Assembly (NCBI RefSeq): GCF_000002985.6 | Contig: NC_003280.10 | Coordinates: 310,001 to 374,000, forward strand | Source: Caenorhabditis elegans | Lineage: Eukaryota; Nematoda; Chromadorea; Rhabditida; Rhabditidae | DNA length: 64,000 nucleotides | Direction: 5' to 3' | Shown here: one piece after another, positions 32,137-45,335 of the stretch | Layout: each line of letters starts with the position of its first letter | Position numbering within the stretch: position 1 is the stretch's first letter | Notes under the pieces: model-generated | Told to the model about the DNA's origin: nothing | Databases searched by the model: none | The model's input: the letters and a program-made list of their open reading frames with translations, nothing else | Made by a program: the position numbers and the translations under genes

Positions 32137-35100
32137 TTAGCTATCAATTGATCGATAAGTGCTCCCACCACTGTCCATATGCCGGAGACCCGCCATTGTG
32201 AATGCTCCTTTTTCTTTTGGAGACGTCGTTGGAGTTTCGTGGCCGTTTTTCTGAAATTTGGGGGGTTTATTCCCAAAATTCAATTCTTTTTCGGGGGTAA
32301 ATTAATTTTCAAAAATCCAATTTTTCTAGCAATTTTGGGGGGTTCAGACTGGAAAAATCAAAAAAAAATTGTTTTTTTCAGAAATTGATCTAGATAAAAA
32401 TCCAATTTTTGCCAATATTTTGGTATTGATTTGGGAAAACCCAATATTTCTAAATTTTTTCCAAAAAATTTAATTTTCATAATTTTTTAGTTTCAAAAAA
32501 TCACTTTTTCTTAACAATTCAATTTTAAAAAAAGTGATCGTTTTGATATTTTTCAATAAAATCCGATTTTTCTGAAAATTATCTGGTTTTATAAAATTAA
32601 TAACGCTAAAAGCGTTATTAATTTTATTAATTTATTAATTATTATTATTAATTTTTAGCGGGTTCATCCTGGAAAAATCAAAAAAATAAATTTTTTCTTA
32701 AATTGATTTACATAGATAAAAATCCAATTTTTGCAAATATTTTGGGGAAAAATTTGATTTTCTCAATTTTTCCAAAAAACTCGATTTTTTATTTAGTTCT
32801 AAAAAATCCGATTTTTCTGAAATTTATCTCGAAAAATTATTTTTTCTCAACAATTAAATTGAAAAAAGTAATCGTTTTGATATTTTTTAGTTAAAAAAAA
32901 TCTATTCAGAATATTAAATTTAAAAAAAAAATTTTCAGTAGATTTGTGGATTCTGGGATTTTCAGGTGCCAAAATGCGATTTTTTTTGTTCCTGAAAATA
33001 TTTATCGAAACCTCCCGAGTTCTACCTTTTTCTCTAAATCCTTATCATAATCGTGCTCAACAACTACCAAATCCCGTAATCGTCGTTCAACATCATCACC
33101 ATTCAGTACAATTGGCTTATGGATTACTGTAGCCGGTGATGACGTGTCACTGTCGTTGGAAAATGAGCTCTCCGTTGGTTTTTCTTCCTGCAAGAAGTTG
33201 GAGGCTTTTGAAATTGGAAATTAAAATTTTCAATAATTTTTTCTTTGGGTTTTCAAAATCTTTTCCCCCGAAATTTCTCAAATTTTTAGAATTTTTTAAA
33301 ACTGAATTTCGATTCATTTTTCTATTTTAGCGAAATTTGGATTTTTTAGCGGAACTTTAGGTGGAGTAGAGCCAAAAATTGTGTTGCCTGATTTTTTAAA
33401 TTTGAAAAAAAAAATCGTATATTTGGTCATTAGACTCTATTTTCTGTCACTCTACCCAAAATCCCTACTCCAACTTTAAAAAAAATCTCAGATTAAATTC
33501 TTCAGAAGATATTTTTCAATCATGGGGCATCGATAAGTTTTTATGCTTTTACCCGCATTTTTTTGAACAAAATATCGATTTTTCTGTCAATTCTGTCAAG
33601 TTTTGGTGTGAAAAAAATCATTTTGAACATGGTGCATCGACGATTTTTTTTAAAGATTTTTAACAAAATTCGATTTTTGTTTTCAGCATATTTTAAGTGT
33701 TTTTGTGTGCATTTTCAAACGGTTTTTGGCACTTTTTTTCCCGTTTTCCTCCTCCGATTTTTCCCCAAAATTTCCATCCAAAACCCCGCCGTACTTTAAT
33801 AGTCTGCAGCTCATTTTCCTCGGGTTCCACACTTTTTCGTCGTCTATGCATCTTCTGATGCAGTCCTCCCTTCACTTTTTCCACTTTTTTCTTCAAATCA
33901 TGCAAATGATCGATTCCCTCCTCCATAAGCTCGTTGAATCGTGACGACGTGGATTCTTTTTGACGTTCCAAAACTGGAATATCTTCAGGCATTCGTTTCA
34001 TTTTCAGTGAGGCGTTCGTAACCATGTCGCGGCGCTTTGTTTGGTCCTGAAATAACAGAAATTAGAGATTTTACGATTTTTTGTACCTTTTTGAAATTTT
34101 TGGAAGGAAAATTGGATCTGATTTTAGAAAATTTTTTTAAAAATCCGCTTTTAAATTTATAAACTACATAAAATTGGTTTAAAAAATTAAATTACAGCAT
34201 CTGAATCAATTTTTTCCTAATTTTTCAGAGTTTTCCACTGAAAAAACGCCAATTTTCACGAATTTTTCACCTTATGCTGTGGCCGTGTCCACATGAGTTC
34301 CCCTCGTTTCTCCTTGCTCCACATGTTGTCCAAAAGTGAGTTACGGAGGGAGTTAACGACCTGAAAAGGGTGAAAATATTATTTTTCGGGTCATTTAACA
34401 TTGAAAATAGACATGGAAATGAGAAATTTTCAGCTGAGATTTAATAAAATTGTTTAAAAACTTTTTTTTGGCAAACTGGCAAATTGACGGAATTGAAAAT
34501 TTGCGGCAAATCGGCAAACCGGCAAATTGATGGAATTGAGAAATTCCGGCAAATTGTCGGAATTTGAAATTTTAGGCAAATCGGCAAATCGCCGGAACTG
34601 AAAATTTGCGGCAAATCGACAAACCTGCAACTTGTCGGAATTGAAAATTTCCGGCAAATCAGCATATTGCCGGAATTGAAAATTTCCGCCAAATTCCCGA
34701 AATTGAATATTTCCGGCAGATCGGAAAACCGGCAAAGTACGGCAATGAAAAATTCCGGCAAATCGGCTAATCAGCAAATTGCCGGAATTGAAAGTTTCCT
34801 GCAAATCGGCAATTTACCGATTTGCCGAAATTGTCGACGAAAAAACTTTGCCGCTATGTGCCAAAATGACTATTAATTTTTATTTTTAGATTTCTATATT
34901 TTCAAAAAATTCCAAAAAAATTTCCCTACCAAAAGCGTATCGGGAAGCATTTCATATTGTGCTCTCAAATGAATAGCATCAATTGCCTGCAGAGCCAAAT
35001 CGGCGGCTCCATTGAAAAGTGCCAAATAGCATCCACGTAGCAAATGATTCAAAAACTCTCCGGACACTTGCTGACGTGGTTTTTTTGAAAAATCTTCGAT

Positions 35101-37774
35101 AATCTCGTGAGATTCAGTGTCGAGCACACGGCTACGGAATGCAGTCTCCGGGAATGTGAAGCCAGAACGGCAGACTGGAATGGAAATGGAAAAATTAAAT
35201 TTTTCTGATTAAAAGCTGTATTTTTCCACGAAAAAAAAATATTGAAAAAAGTGAAAAATTAACAACTTTTTTTGGAAAAGGGGAAAAATTATAACATTTT
35301 AGATTTTTTATTAAAACAATTTTTCTGTTAAAAACTCGAGCAAAATAGAATTTTTTGTGTGAAAAAAATATGGAAAACCTGATTTTTTTTGTTGAAATTG
35401 AAATTTTTTTGTGAAAAATATGGAAAAATTAGATTTTTCAGAATAAAAAACTTTTTTTTAAAATCCCATTTTGTTTTCTTTAAATCTTTTTTGGAAACGG
35501 AAAGAAATATATAAAATTATAGGGCTTTTTTATGTAAAAAAAAATGTTTTTTGTTAAAATTCGGCCAAAATTGAATTTTATGTGAAAAATATGGAAAAAT
35601 AGATTTTTTTTTGGTTAAAATTTGGTTCAAATTGAATTTTTTTTGTGAAAAATATGGAAAAAATAGATTTTTCTGAAAAAAAACGTTTTTTTTTAAATTT
35701 TTTTTTAAAAATCCCAATTTTTTCTTTAAATCTTTTTTGGAAAATGAAAAAATATGTAAAATTTTAAATTTTTAAATAGAAAAAAGTTTTTTTTGTTAAA
35801 ATTTGGTGAAAATTGAATCTTTTTTTGTGAAAAATATGGAAAAAATTAGATTTTTCTGAATAAAAAACTTTTTATTTGGAAAACTTTTAAAAAAATTCCC
35901 AATTTTTTAAATTTAAATATTTTTTCGGAAAAGGAAAGAGATAAATAAAACGTTAGATTTTTTAATTAAAACCATGTTTTTTATTTGGATAAAGCAATTT
36001 TTTAAAAAATTTTCGCAGAAAAAATTGCATTTTTTCAACAAAAAACTGAAATTTCTATTTTTTACAGAAAAAATCGGACATTTATGGAAAAATGCAGAAT
36101 TTTCGATTTTAATATAGAAAATATTAAAATTATTGGTTTTTTTCGTATGGAAAATATAAAAATTTCAGATTTTCTCACAATACTTTAACTTTAATTTTTT
36201 TTTCCCGAAAAATAGTGATTTTTCTCGATTTTTCCTATCAAAAATTGGAAATTTCTCAATTTCTTTTCAGAAAAATTTAAAAATTTACCTGAAAGCGTTC
36301 CCAAACAGACATATCTCGCCGCAACTTCGCTTGCAACTTCGAAAAGTGACTCGTTTACAGAAAATAAAATTCTATTGATAATCATGAATTTATTTTCTCC
36401 GTTCATCTTGGATACCGACGGAAATGGACCAAAGCGGAGCGTGTTCTGCAAAAAAAATTTCTTTGAAAAATTCCGGCAAATCGGCAAATTGACAGAATTA
36501 AAAAATTCCGGAAAATGGGCAAATTGCCGGAATTTAAAAATTCCGGGAAATCGGGCAACCGGCAAATTGCCGGATTTGAAAAATTCCGGAAAATGGGCAA
36601 ATTACCGGAATTTAAAAATTTCGGCAAATCGGCCAACCGACACATTGCCGGAATAGAAAAATTCCGGCAAATCGGCAATTTGCCGGAGTTTAGAAAATCC
36701 GGGAAATCGGCCAACAGGCAAATTGCCGGAATTGAAAATTTCCGGCAAATCGGCAAACTGCCAGAATTGAAAAATTCCGGCAAATCGATCAACCGGCAAA
36801 TTGCCGGAATTTAAAAATTCCGGGAAATCGGTCAACCGGCAAATTGCCGGATTTGAAAATTTCCGGGAAATCGGCAAATTGCCGGAATTGAAACTTTTCG
36901 GCAAATTGACCTTTTTTCGCATTTTTAGTTGTAAAAATAAAATTTTTGATTAAAATATTGAATTTTTAATAAAAATTCAATTTTTTAGTAATTTTGTTTC
37001 GATTTTTTGTAAACGATTCCGAGAAAAAACCATCAAATAGACGAAAAAATTATACCAAAAATCGAAATGAAAATTCAAATTTTCCTTACCAAAACCGGTG
37101 TAATACTTGCATTTCTCATTACAGGAACATCGGTTTGTACTTGAATTTTCGCCGGATCGTGGTAGACGCTATGATGGCGGATTGAGGGGATTCTGATGTC
37201 TTCCATCTGAGAAATTCGTTTTTTTTTTCGGTGAAAAACCAGCAAATCTGACCTTTTTCTCGTTAGATTCCGAGCCATCCACAATTTCTTCATTATAAAT
37301 CGCAATAAGGAAGGTTTCGAACAAAGAAATGCTCTTATGCTGCTTTTTTGACAGAGCCAATAGGTAAAGTGACACAAATCCCGGCACAAATTGCAGAGCA
37401 TAGAGCCTGAGCACTCCTGGAATATTTTTTAATAATTCATATTAAAATATTCAGAAATTCCATACCTTCTTTATAATAAATCGATAGAATTTGACCAATT
37501 ATCGATTGAATTAGATCCACATCTGTGTAGTTTGAAGCGATGTAATTGGCGGCAAATAAGGAATTTGGAGCAACCTGGTAAATAATTCGATGTTAAGACT
37601 CATTTTTTCGTCGAAAAAACCGGATTTTTAACGTGAAAATCTCTAAAAACTCACTTTATTCAAGAATTTCTTCTTCAGATGATTTTCCTCTCGTTTATCC
37701 GGCAATTTATTCGGCACCGCTGCTCCAGACTTGGACACTTCCAGCAAAAAGTCGGATAATTGATCGATATTCAT
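32137..37774 (-). CDS. Hyccin (FAM126) family protein
   Basis: Ten exons join in phase to 509 aa, matching the ~520 aa of human hyccin: 37774-37655, 37574-37466, 37416-37253, 37206-37090, 36445-36289, 35174-34930, 34360-34271, 34046-33795, 33187-33026, 32250-32137. The first ~300 residues are the folded helical domain (SIIGQILSIYYKEGVLRLYA, LFETFLIAIYNEE, PFPSVSKMNGENKFMIINRI, VCLGTLSVCRSGF). Residues ~340 onward are charged and disordered. In other animals hyccin binds TTC7 and EFR3 to hold PI4KA at the plasma membrane and sustain PI4P synthesis; I infer the same role. Its introns are swollen by satellite DNA and T-rich repeats. No spliced-leader acceptor is obvious before the ATG. Many Phe/Cys/Asn-repeat ORFs in its introns are satellite shadows. 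Confidence 0.85.
32330..32745. repeat. Diverged duplication in last hyccin intron
   Basis: GGGTTCA..CTGGAAAAATCAAAA and GATAAAAATCCAATTTTTGC occur at 32340-32425 and again at 32657-32740 in the same order, separated by T-rich filler. Confidence 0.6.
32592..32626. repeat. Perfect 16-bp hairpin
   Basis: TAAAATTAATAACGCT, a 3-base AAA loop, then its exact reverse complement. Intronic to the hyccin gene. Confidence 0.9.
34466..34835. repeat. CCGGCAAATCGGCAAATTG satellite, block 1
   Basis: Degenerate repeats of about 36-45 bp built from CCGGCAAATCGGCAAATTG and CCGGAATTGAAAATTT. Lies in the hyccin intron between 34361 and 34929. Confidence 0.9.
35215..36180. repeat. T-rich degenerate tandem repeat
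   Basis: Repeating unit of roughly 110-180 bp containing TTGTGAAAAATATGGAAAAA, TAGATTTTTCTGA and TCTTTTTTGGAAAAGG, seen about four to five times. It fills most of the hyccin intron 35175-36288. A/T runs recur with roughly helical spacing. Confidence 0.7.
36466..36905. repeat. CCGGCAAATCGGCAAATTG satellite, block 2
   Basis: Longest block of the same satellite (about 440 bp) in the hyccin intron 36446-37089. Units alternate between TTGAAAAATTCCGG and TTTAAAAATTCCGG. ORFs on both strands through it are periodic artefacts. Confidence 0.9.
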
Positions 37775-37913
37775 TATTTTCCGTTAAAAATTCAGCGATT
37801 TTCCATTTAAAATATATTTAAAACACTTTAATTCGAGAAAATCGGCTGAAAATCGAGTTATAAACAAGGCGCGCCTGCGGGATTTCGGAGTGTCGTTGGC
37901 AGTATAGGTGTGC

Positions 37914-37923
37914 CTGCGTCTCT
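37914..37923 (+). promoter_or_regulatory. CTGCGTCTC promoter motif upstream of hyccin
   Basis: CTGCGTCTCT sits about 140 bp upstream of the hyccin ATG beside GGCGCGCC and GGCGAGAGAGTGGG. CTGCGTCTC is a motif known to be enriched in promoters of broadly expressed C. elegans genes. Use as the hyccin promoter is inferred. Confidence 0.45.
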
Positions 37924-38265
37924 TTGGCGAGAGAGTGGGCTCTCTGGTGAGCGGAAGACGCCGGAAAAAGAGAAAAAAGATTTTATAATCAAATTAGCGA
38001 ATTATTCTCAAAGAATGGGAAAACTCCCATTCAAAATGCGTTAAAATGTACTGTAAACTAGAATCTGTGCGAATTCGCGTAAACTTCGGTGTACTGTAGC
38101 TTAAAGTACAGGTACCACGTTCTCACAGGTATAATAACCTGAAAATTGCTGGAAGACACAAAATCAATATAGAAATCGAAACTTTTTATTCAATATTGAA
38201 TTAAATTCACAACCCGTAGTCTTAATTCAGATAAAAACCCGTATGAATTCAATAATAGGCAAGTG

Positions 38266-40587
38266 TTAGACCCCAACGGGCGCCGGCAATTTCTTTTTGA
38301 TTTCCCGCGCAAGTCGACGACGTTCTCCGTGATTGCGAAGCCACGATTCGACACGTATCAGCATATGACCGAATGTTTGACGGTACCGGGAGCTCATCAC
38401 ACAATAGAGCAGGAAATCCACGCTGGAAATTGAAATTTTTTAATAGATTCTTGTAGAATTTGCACATGTTGTCAGAGTGTCTCATTTCGGCTAGATCTAC
38501 GTGGATCTACAAAAAATGCGGCAATTTAGACGCAGGGTTCTCAACAGATTTTGCATGAACGTGCTGATGTCACATTTTTTGGACAAAAAATTCCCGCATT
38601 TTCTGTAGATCAAACCGTAACGGGACAGCCTGGCACCAAGTGCTAAAATTAACTGAGCTTAAGCCCAAGCCTCACATTAAGCTTATCAAAAAGCCAAACT
38701 AACCTGCAATTAATCAGCGATAGAAAATCCAACAATTCGGATAAATTCTTATAAATATAAATATTAACATCTCCTGTGTACAGGCCATTCAGAAGTGCCA
38801 AAAACCCCTGCGGAAGCTCTGTCACCAAAAAAACCACAAGCATAATGATGAGCATATAGGTGGTACGGTCGGGTACTGTAGTTTTCTTGACGTGTTTTCG
38901 GAAGCTTTTCGAGTATAAATAATTTCGTTTCTCATCTGTTTGACGGAGTTTTACCACCAGAGCAATGGTAAACCAGAGGAGAAGTGCGCAGGGGATTGCC
39001 TGGAATGAAGAATTTGAAAATTTGCGCGTAAATTTTGGTGTTTGCGGATCATTTTTGATACCTCGCACACGGCCCGGCAAGTGGTACATCCGCGCAAATG
39101 CGCTCTACTGATACTTTGAGTGTAACCAAGTTTGGGGGCGTAATAGGGCATTTTCTATATGCATCACAAAATATTGGGCCACCCTTTTTTGAGAAAAACG
39201 CGCCCAATCGTTCAGGTATACGGTAGATAAATTGCGTACAAGTGCCACTTCTCGGGCCGTGCCTGACAATGCACATGTTTGAAAATTGAGCAAAATGAAT
39301 TCAAAACATTATATTTTACGAGCAAATTTACTCAATTTAAAAACTAAAATTTACCTTCAACACAATCGCCAACATCCACAAGTTAAACTTGAAAAACGCG
39401 CACGAATACGTAGAAAAATTCAAACTATATCGAACTTCTTTTGGTATACTCTGACCGGAAAGCCTCAAAACTTCGGAAACGGTTGAGGTCTCGATTTCTG
39501 AAATGAACTAGAGTTTTTAAATGAAAATTAACTATAAAATGACTTACCCGGACTCTCTATTTCATATATTTTGTGTAGAACAAGTGTAGGGAGGCAGACA
39601 ATTGATAACACAACGCTAACAACGCCGAATAGTTGCCTAGAAATTGGAAAATTATTTTTTCACAGTAATTTTCATTTGCACCCTCCAAACTTACCAAGAA
39701 TTCCTTGGCTGCAGCCATTTGCTGTGAATATTTCCTAGTGCTTGCCACCGTATAAATGCCAATGCACCACCCATATAAAGCGTAATAGCATGTAATGTCA
39801 TCGAGGACCACACGTGAAATTTCAGAAATACCAGCCAAATGTAGCTGTAGCCATGGTCGGTCTGCAATCATAGAATTAGTAAATATGGAAAATCTTGAAA
39901 TTTCACCTCATAAAATCGAAATCGCATCAAATAAATACTGTATGACGTCATGGTGATGACGTCACAAAAGGCTACGGCGGTGAGCACACTGTTCACAGCA
40001 CATCTTCGCATTCGGGGACGAGATAGTACCTGAAAATCAAATTTTAAAATCGGCAAATTGGCAAAGTGCCGGAATTGAAAAATTCCGGAAATTCAGCAAA
40101 CCAGCAAATTGCCGAAAATTAAAATATCCGGCAAATCGGTAAACCGCAAATCGGCAAATTGCCGGAATTGAAAATTTCCCGCAAATGGGGAAACCGGCAA
40201 ATTGCCCGAATTGAAAATTTCCGGCAAATCGGCAAATTTGCAAATTGCTGGAATTGAAACTTTCCGGCAAATCGGCAAATTTCCAAATTGCCGGAATTGA
40301 AAATTTTCGACAGATCGGCAACAAACCGGCAAGAAAGTTTCCCGATGATGCATTATATTTATACATAAATTCCCACGCGCATGATAATTTTTTCAACAAA
40401 TTTTGATGCTTTTCAAACTCACCGCAATATGAATCGCATTGCTGAAAACGCCAACAATACATATAAAAAGACAGGCGTATCTATGGAAATATGTGTAAAA
40501 GCTCTGAAATTGCTCGAGAGCATCGATGAGGCCAGAAACTGCGGGATCCTGCGGGTCGAACAGTGTTCCTCCTTCATCTTGACACAT
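38266..40587 (-). CDS. DMSR-type FMRFamide/myosuppressin-like peptide GPCR
   Basis: Seven exons join in phase to 379 aa: 40587-40423, 40029-39907, 39861-39695, 39636-39548, 39497-39355, 38999-38704, 38422-38266. Seven helices are readable: [19 protein letters not shown] (TM1), [20 protein letters not shown] (TM2), [20 protein letters not shown] (TM3), [18 protein letters not shown] (TM4), [18 protein letters not shown] (TM5), [20 protein letters not shown] (TM6), [18 protein letters not shown] (TM7). The TM2 CDVITMTSY and the TM7 end are hallmarks of the nematode DMSR group. The ligand is unknown; FMRFamide-like peptides are the family expectation. TTTTTCAG just before the ATG suggests trans-splicing. 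Intron 1 holds the satellite also found in hyccin. No symbol assigned. Confidence 0.85.
40050..40332. repeat. CCGGCAAATCGGCAAATTG satellite, block 3
   Basis: Same satellite as in the two hyccin introns, here in intron 1 of the GPCR gene. Confidence 0.9.
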
Positions 40588-43500
40588 AACACCTGAAAAA
40601 CTTTTCAGAGTATGGGGGAATTATGGAAAAAGTTAGCGGAGAGGTTTCGAGAGTTTTTGTACCAAGTACAGATTTTCGGATTTTTAAAAAAATAATTGAA
40701 TTTGCGCGTAAAATACGGCGCATTGCGTCCGTGGTTGCACAATTTGCACAAAGCAAATTTATTTGGAACCAGGTGACAAACTAAATGGAAATAGTCAAAT
40801 ACTTTTCATATTCAAAAACATGTTTTAATGGTATGGAACACATTTTTTGCAGAAAAAGAGAAGATAAACTAGAAAAAGGTTAAAATTCAATAAAAAAGTT
40901 TAAAATAGACAGATCAAAAAGCTATAATGATGTATGTCTACATATTCGTCACCAAAACACATACAATTTCTAAAAACGTCGTAACACGTCGTCTAATTTG
41001 ACGACGAGTGGGGGAAGGGGAAAAATTAGGAGAGAGAGTTTGAATAAATATGCAAATTTTATGAGTAGTTCCAAGAAAGTTTTTCCGGGATTAGTTCCCC
41101 GTCAAGAGTGTAGTTGCGCCTCAGGTTATTCTTATGCACTTGGAAATAGGAATTAGATTTTTTTTGAATGTCAGAAACACTAGTTCCTAATTGAAAAATA
41201 TGGGTGATCAGAAATCCGACTTCCTGGTGGAAAAGTAGAAGTTTTCAGAGTTTCGGTGTATCTAATTTGATTTTTTTCAAATAATTGATAAATAATTGAT
41301 AAGTTAGTAAGCACCACATTTTTGTGAAAAAGTTCATTATGCGGTAGTTTTGATTTTTTTTGCTATGAGTTGAGTTGTAATTTTATTTTATTTTTTAACT
41401 TTGCGGTAATTTTCAATTTAAATCTACAAAAAAATATTGCAGTAATTTCAGTTTTTATTTCAAAAAGCTTTGGATATTCTATAAAATTTTGGCGCAAGTG
41501 TGGAGTTTTTATGTTTCAAAAAATGTTGACTGAAAGTTCAGAATTTTTTATTTTTTAAGAATTACAGCAAATTTTAGTTTTTTTTTTTAATTTTAAATAC
41601 TTTTTTCCCGAAATTTACCTACATTATTTTAACTGAGAAAGTTCTCAATTTGTGCTCAAATTAAAAAAAATAAGACAAAAAAAGAAGGATATCTGGAACA
41701 GGAGGGAAGCCAATTGAATAAAAAAAAACAAATCGTGATGATGTAAATTTGAAATTAGAAAGTTTGGATTATGTACTTACTATTACCACTTTGAACTATA
41801 ATGTCATTTGTTAATATTAAAACTTTAAAACATTGCCACTGAATTTTTCAAAATTTCTGGAAATAAATTTTTCAGTTTTTCGCTTTACTAATAGTAAATA
41901 CAACTTGTTTTTCCAAAAAAACGTATATATATACATATATCCCTCATGAACTTGTTCATGCTGAGAACCGACTCCTACGTACTCTATGGGGGATTTGAAA
42001 TCTATTTCTGATTTGAAAAAAAACATGAAGGTCAGACGTCAGGAATCATTTTTACGTACTGATGAGGAGATTATTTTTTGGTTATTATTCCATATTTTTG
42101 GAAAAATACAAAATTCAATTATTTATATTTTGCAAAGAACATTTAGCCTAACTCAATTTCCAAGTAAGTTCCAGCAATTTTTTTGTTTTGGAAAAATTCT
42201 CATGAAGTGTGTTTTTCCGAAAATACATTTCCTCTTTTTTGTCGAGTAGTATATTTATGACATATTTATAAAACAAGCTACCTATAATTTTGAAAGCAAG
42301 ATTAAAATTTCTAGAAATCAAAAAATGAAATAACCAAGGATTGTAACATCTTGTAACATTAAGTTCGCTTTTTGAAAAAAAAAAAATTTTACGGTGGAAT
42401 TTAAGATTTATATAAGATTTATATATAATGGAATTTAAGATTTATATAAATTGTAATAAAAAACAAATTTTAAAATAAAAAATTCCAAGAATTTTCATTT
42501 TTTATTATTCTTTCCATTGCTCTGAATATGAATAAAAACATGTAGAGTAAACTTATTTTTGATTAATAACTGTGTTTTGGATGATAAGGTTGCCATCGAA
42601 AAACATTATGATTCAAAGATTGATAAGTATGTATTGGGAAGGAAAGCAGGAAATAATAAGAAAAAACGGAAGCTTGACGTGTTTTAGGTCAAAGTTTTCA
42701 TCGAATGATTTATTCGTGGAAGTATTATTGTTTTGGAAAATAGTTTTTCGTTGTGGATGGTTTTGAAAAATAATTTGATTTTTCGGATAATAAAATTCTG
42801 GAAAATATGACGTCGGGTTTAGAAAACTCAAACATTTCGAAAATTATCAAAAAAAATTTTGCAGCAAAATTCATAATTCTGAAAAAATGTTTTTAAATTA
42901 TTCTTAAACTTAAAATCGGCTTATCATTTACATTTTCGGCGGAAAATTTGAAATTTTAATTTTAAAGACGATAATAAAAAAAACCCATAAATTTAAAATT
43001 TAATTACTCTTCAAAGGTGTAAAAATATTTAAAAATTCAATTTTCAGCTACTTCCTTAAAGCAATAATGATAATTTTCAGATTTCTTTCTCTATTCAAAT
43101 TTACCACCAAATCAACCATCTATTCATGCTAGGAAAACGTGATTTTTCTGTATTTTGATGCTGTTTTCACACTTTTTTTTAAAGATTTTTTTTTAGGTTT
43201 TTGTAATTTTCAGACGAATTTCTTGAATTGGAATGAATCATGCATCGATCAAACTTCAACTAAAAAATTTTACGTCAGGACTGAAAAACATGTAGGAAAT
43301 TTTTTTTAGTACGGAATTTTTTTAAAGCGCATTTTTTCCAAATTTTCCAAAATCTCACAATTTGAGGGCTTAACCCAGAAATTTTTTTAAACGACAAAAT
43401 ACTGCAAAAATTTAATGATAATGGCCAATGAACTTTACCGAATCTTACAGCAATAGTCCAAAAATCAATTGAAAAAAATGGAAGAAAAAACTTGAATAAT

Positions 43501-44146
43501 CCTTCACTCCCCCTTCTACTTTCAGTGACAAGTTATGAATTTTTGATATACATGTATGTAATCTCATTTTCATAAAAAGATTAAAAATCACATGAAGCTG
43601 AACAAAAAATAAACGTCGAGTCAAGGAAGAAAACGTCGAATATTGGATTAAACCCCCCACCACGTCAGTGTCCCATACTTTTTTCAGGGCCAAAAATTGG
43701 ACTTTTTGAACTTAAAAAAAGCTATACTGAAAACTAAATGCAAGCTCCTCAGCTTGACACAAAACAAAAAAAAAACTGCTTTTATCCATAATTAAAAAAT
43801 ATATATTAGGAATTTTCAACATGTGAAATATTCTAGTTTCTAGCTCAAAAGCAAGATGAAACTCAAAAAAAAAACGACAGATTTTTCAAGTGGATTTTGT
43901 TGGATTTTCAATTTTTGTTTGAAAAGTCCGAAAAAAGCGGAACGAAACAAAAAAAAAGTTTTTTGATCAGTAGTTCAGAGTATCAGATTTCTGTAGAGCA
44001 GCGGCTCCCGCGCGCGTGAAATCTTGTATGCTATTTCATTCACAAAAATCTACGTAATATATTGAAAACGACCAGAAATCTGTTCCAAAATAAAATTTTT
44101 CGAGCGAAATTCGAAAAAAGGGAGAAGCTCAGGTCTTGTGGCCTAG

Positions 44147-44450
44147 CTTTACGCTTAGGCTTCGGCATAGACTTTGGCATAGGCTTCGGCATAGGCTTCG
44201 GCATAGGCTTCGGCATAGGCTTTGGCATAGGTATAGGCTTAGGCTTAGGGTTAGGGTTAAGGTTTGGGTTAGGCTTTGGCTTAGGCTTAGGATTAGTCTT
44301 GGGCTTTGGTTTAGGTTAAGGCTTAGGCTTATTCTTAAGTTTAGGCTTAGGCCTAGGCTAAGGCTTAGGCTTATTCTTAAGTTTGGGCTTAAGCCTAGGC
44401 TTAGGTTTCCGCTTAGGCTTTGGCTTAGGCAATTTTTTGGAATTAAGCTT
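44147..44450 (+). repeat. Long interstitial telomeric array
   Basis: About 300 bp of TTAGGC with variants (TTCGGCATAGGC at the left, TTAGGGTTAGGG in the middle). Gly/Leu and Ser/Leu repeat ORFs here are artefacts of the hexamer. Confidence 0.95.
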
Positions 44451-45249
44451 ACGCTCATAGTCAGGCAAAGTAGCTTCACTTTTTTCAATGTAAAAGAATA
44501 TCATTACAGAATTTTTCCCTCGTTTTGTAGCCCCAGTTTTCTTGTATTCAATTCGAAGAAAAAGTTGACTAAAAACCAGAAATCTATTTTATTAAAGGAA
44601 CAAAAAAAATATTTTGTTTGGTCGGATGAAGTGGAATTGAAAGAGAGGGGTCCGGCGGTTAATAGAATTGTCGAAATAGACAAAAGAAATTGGCGTAGAA
44701 GGGGGGATAAGTGCATTATCTCACCCACTAGTCAATGCACAAATCTGATAGAGATTTCTAATTTTGGAAAAAGTTGGGGAGGCTTTTCAGTGTGAGCTTT
44801 AAGAAAATATGTTGTATGTTAGTCTAACAAGAAATCTTCAAAAGTGTGCAAATTTGAGATGAATTAGAAATTGGAGAAAGTTGGACAAATTAGAAACAAG
44901 AAAATAAGGAAACTTTTCAAAATTTTCAAGAAAGATCCTAGATCTAGGATTCTCGACTTGTTTTGAATCAAAAATTCAAAAATTCAAGAAAATTCAATAT
45001 TATTCACGATAGAAGAGATTTTCAAGCAAAGTACATGAAAATTCAACTTTCAAAAAAATTGAACTTTGTTGTCAGACTTACTTGTAGGGAATTTTACTAT
45101 AATACATGAATTTTCGGAATTAAAAATTCTTCCGGCTTTTTGAAAAACAGAGTTCAAACGTAAATGGACGCCACATTTTGCTCACACGAAAAAAAAAATC
45201 AGACATTCTTACAAATAGCCTTTTTATTTTTATAACATTATGAAAAATA

Positions 45250-45335
45250 GGTTTTGGCGTAGGCTTAGGCTTAGACTTAGACTTAGGCTTAGGCTTAGGC
45301 TCGGGCGTAGGCTTAGGCTTAGGCTTGATCTAGAT
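45250..45335 (+). repeat. Interstitial telomeric repeat
   Basis: About fourteen GGCTTA-type units, including GGCGTA and GACTTA variants. Confidence 0.9.

Noticed and set aside
34441..36922. Several 70-130-codon ORFs on both strands with Cys/Arg/Phe/Asn/Ser periodic repeats
   Set aside because: They are open only because the satellite unit length is near a multiple of three; they lie in hyccin introns.
44040..44488. ORFs rich in Gly-Leu, Arg-Leu, Pro-Lys or Ser-Leu (also at 23313, 58285, 58322 and 63456)
   Set aside because: Translation of TTAGGC hexamer arrays, not proteins.
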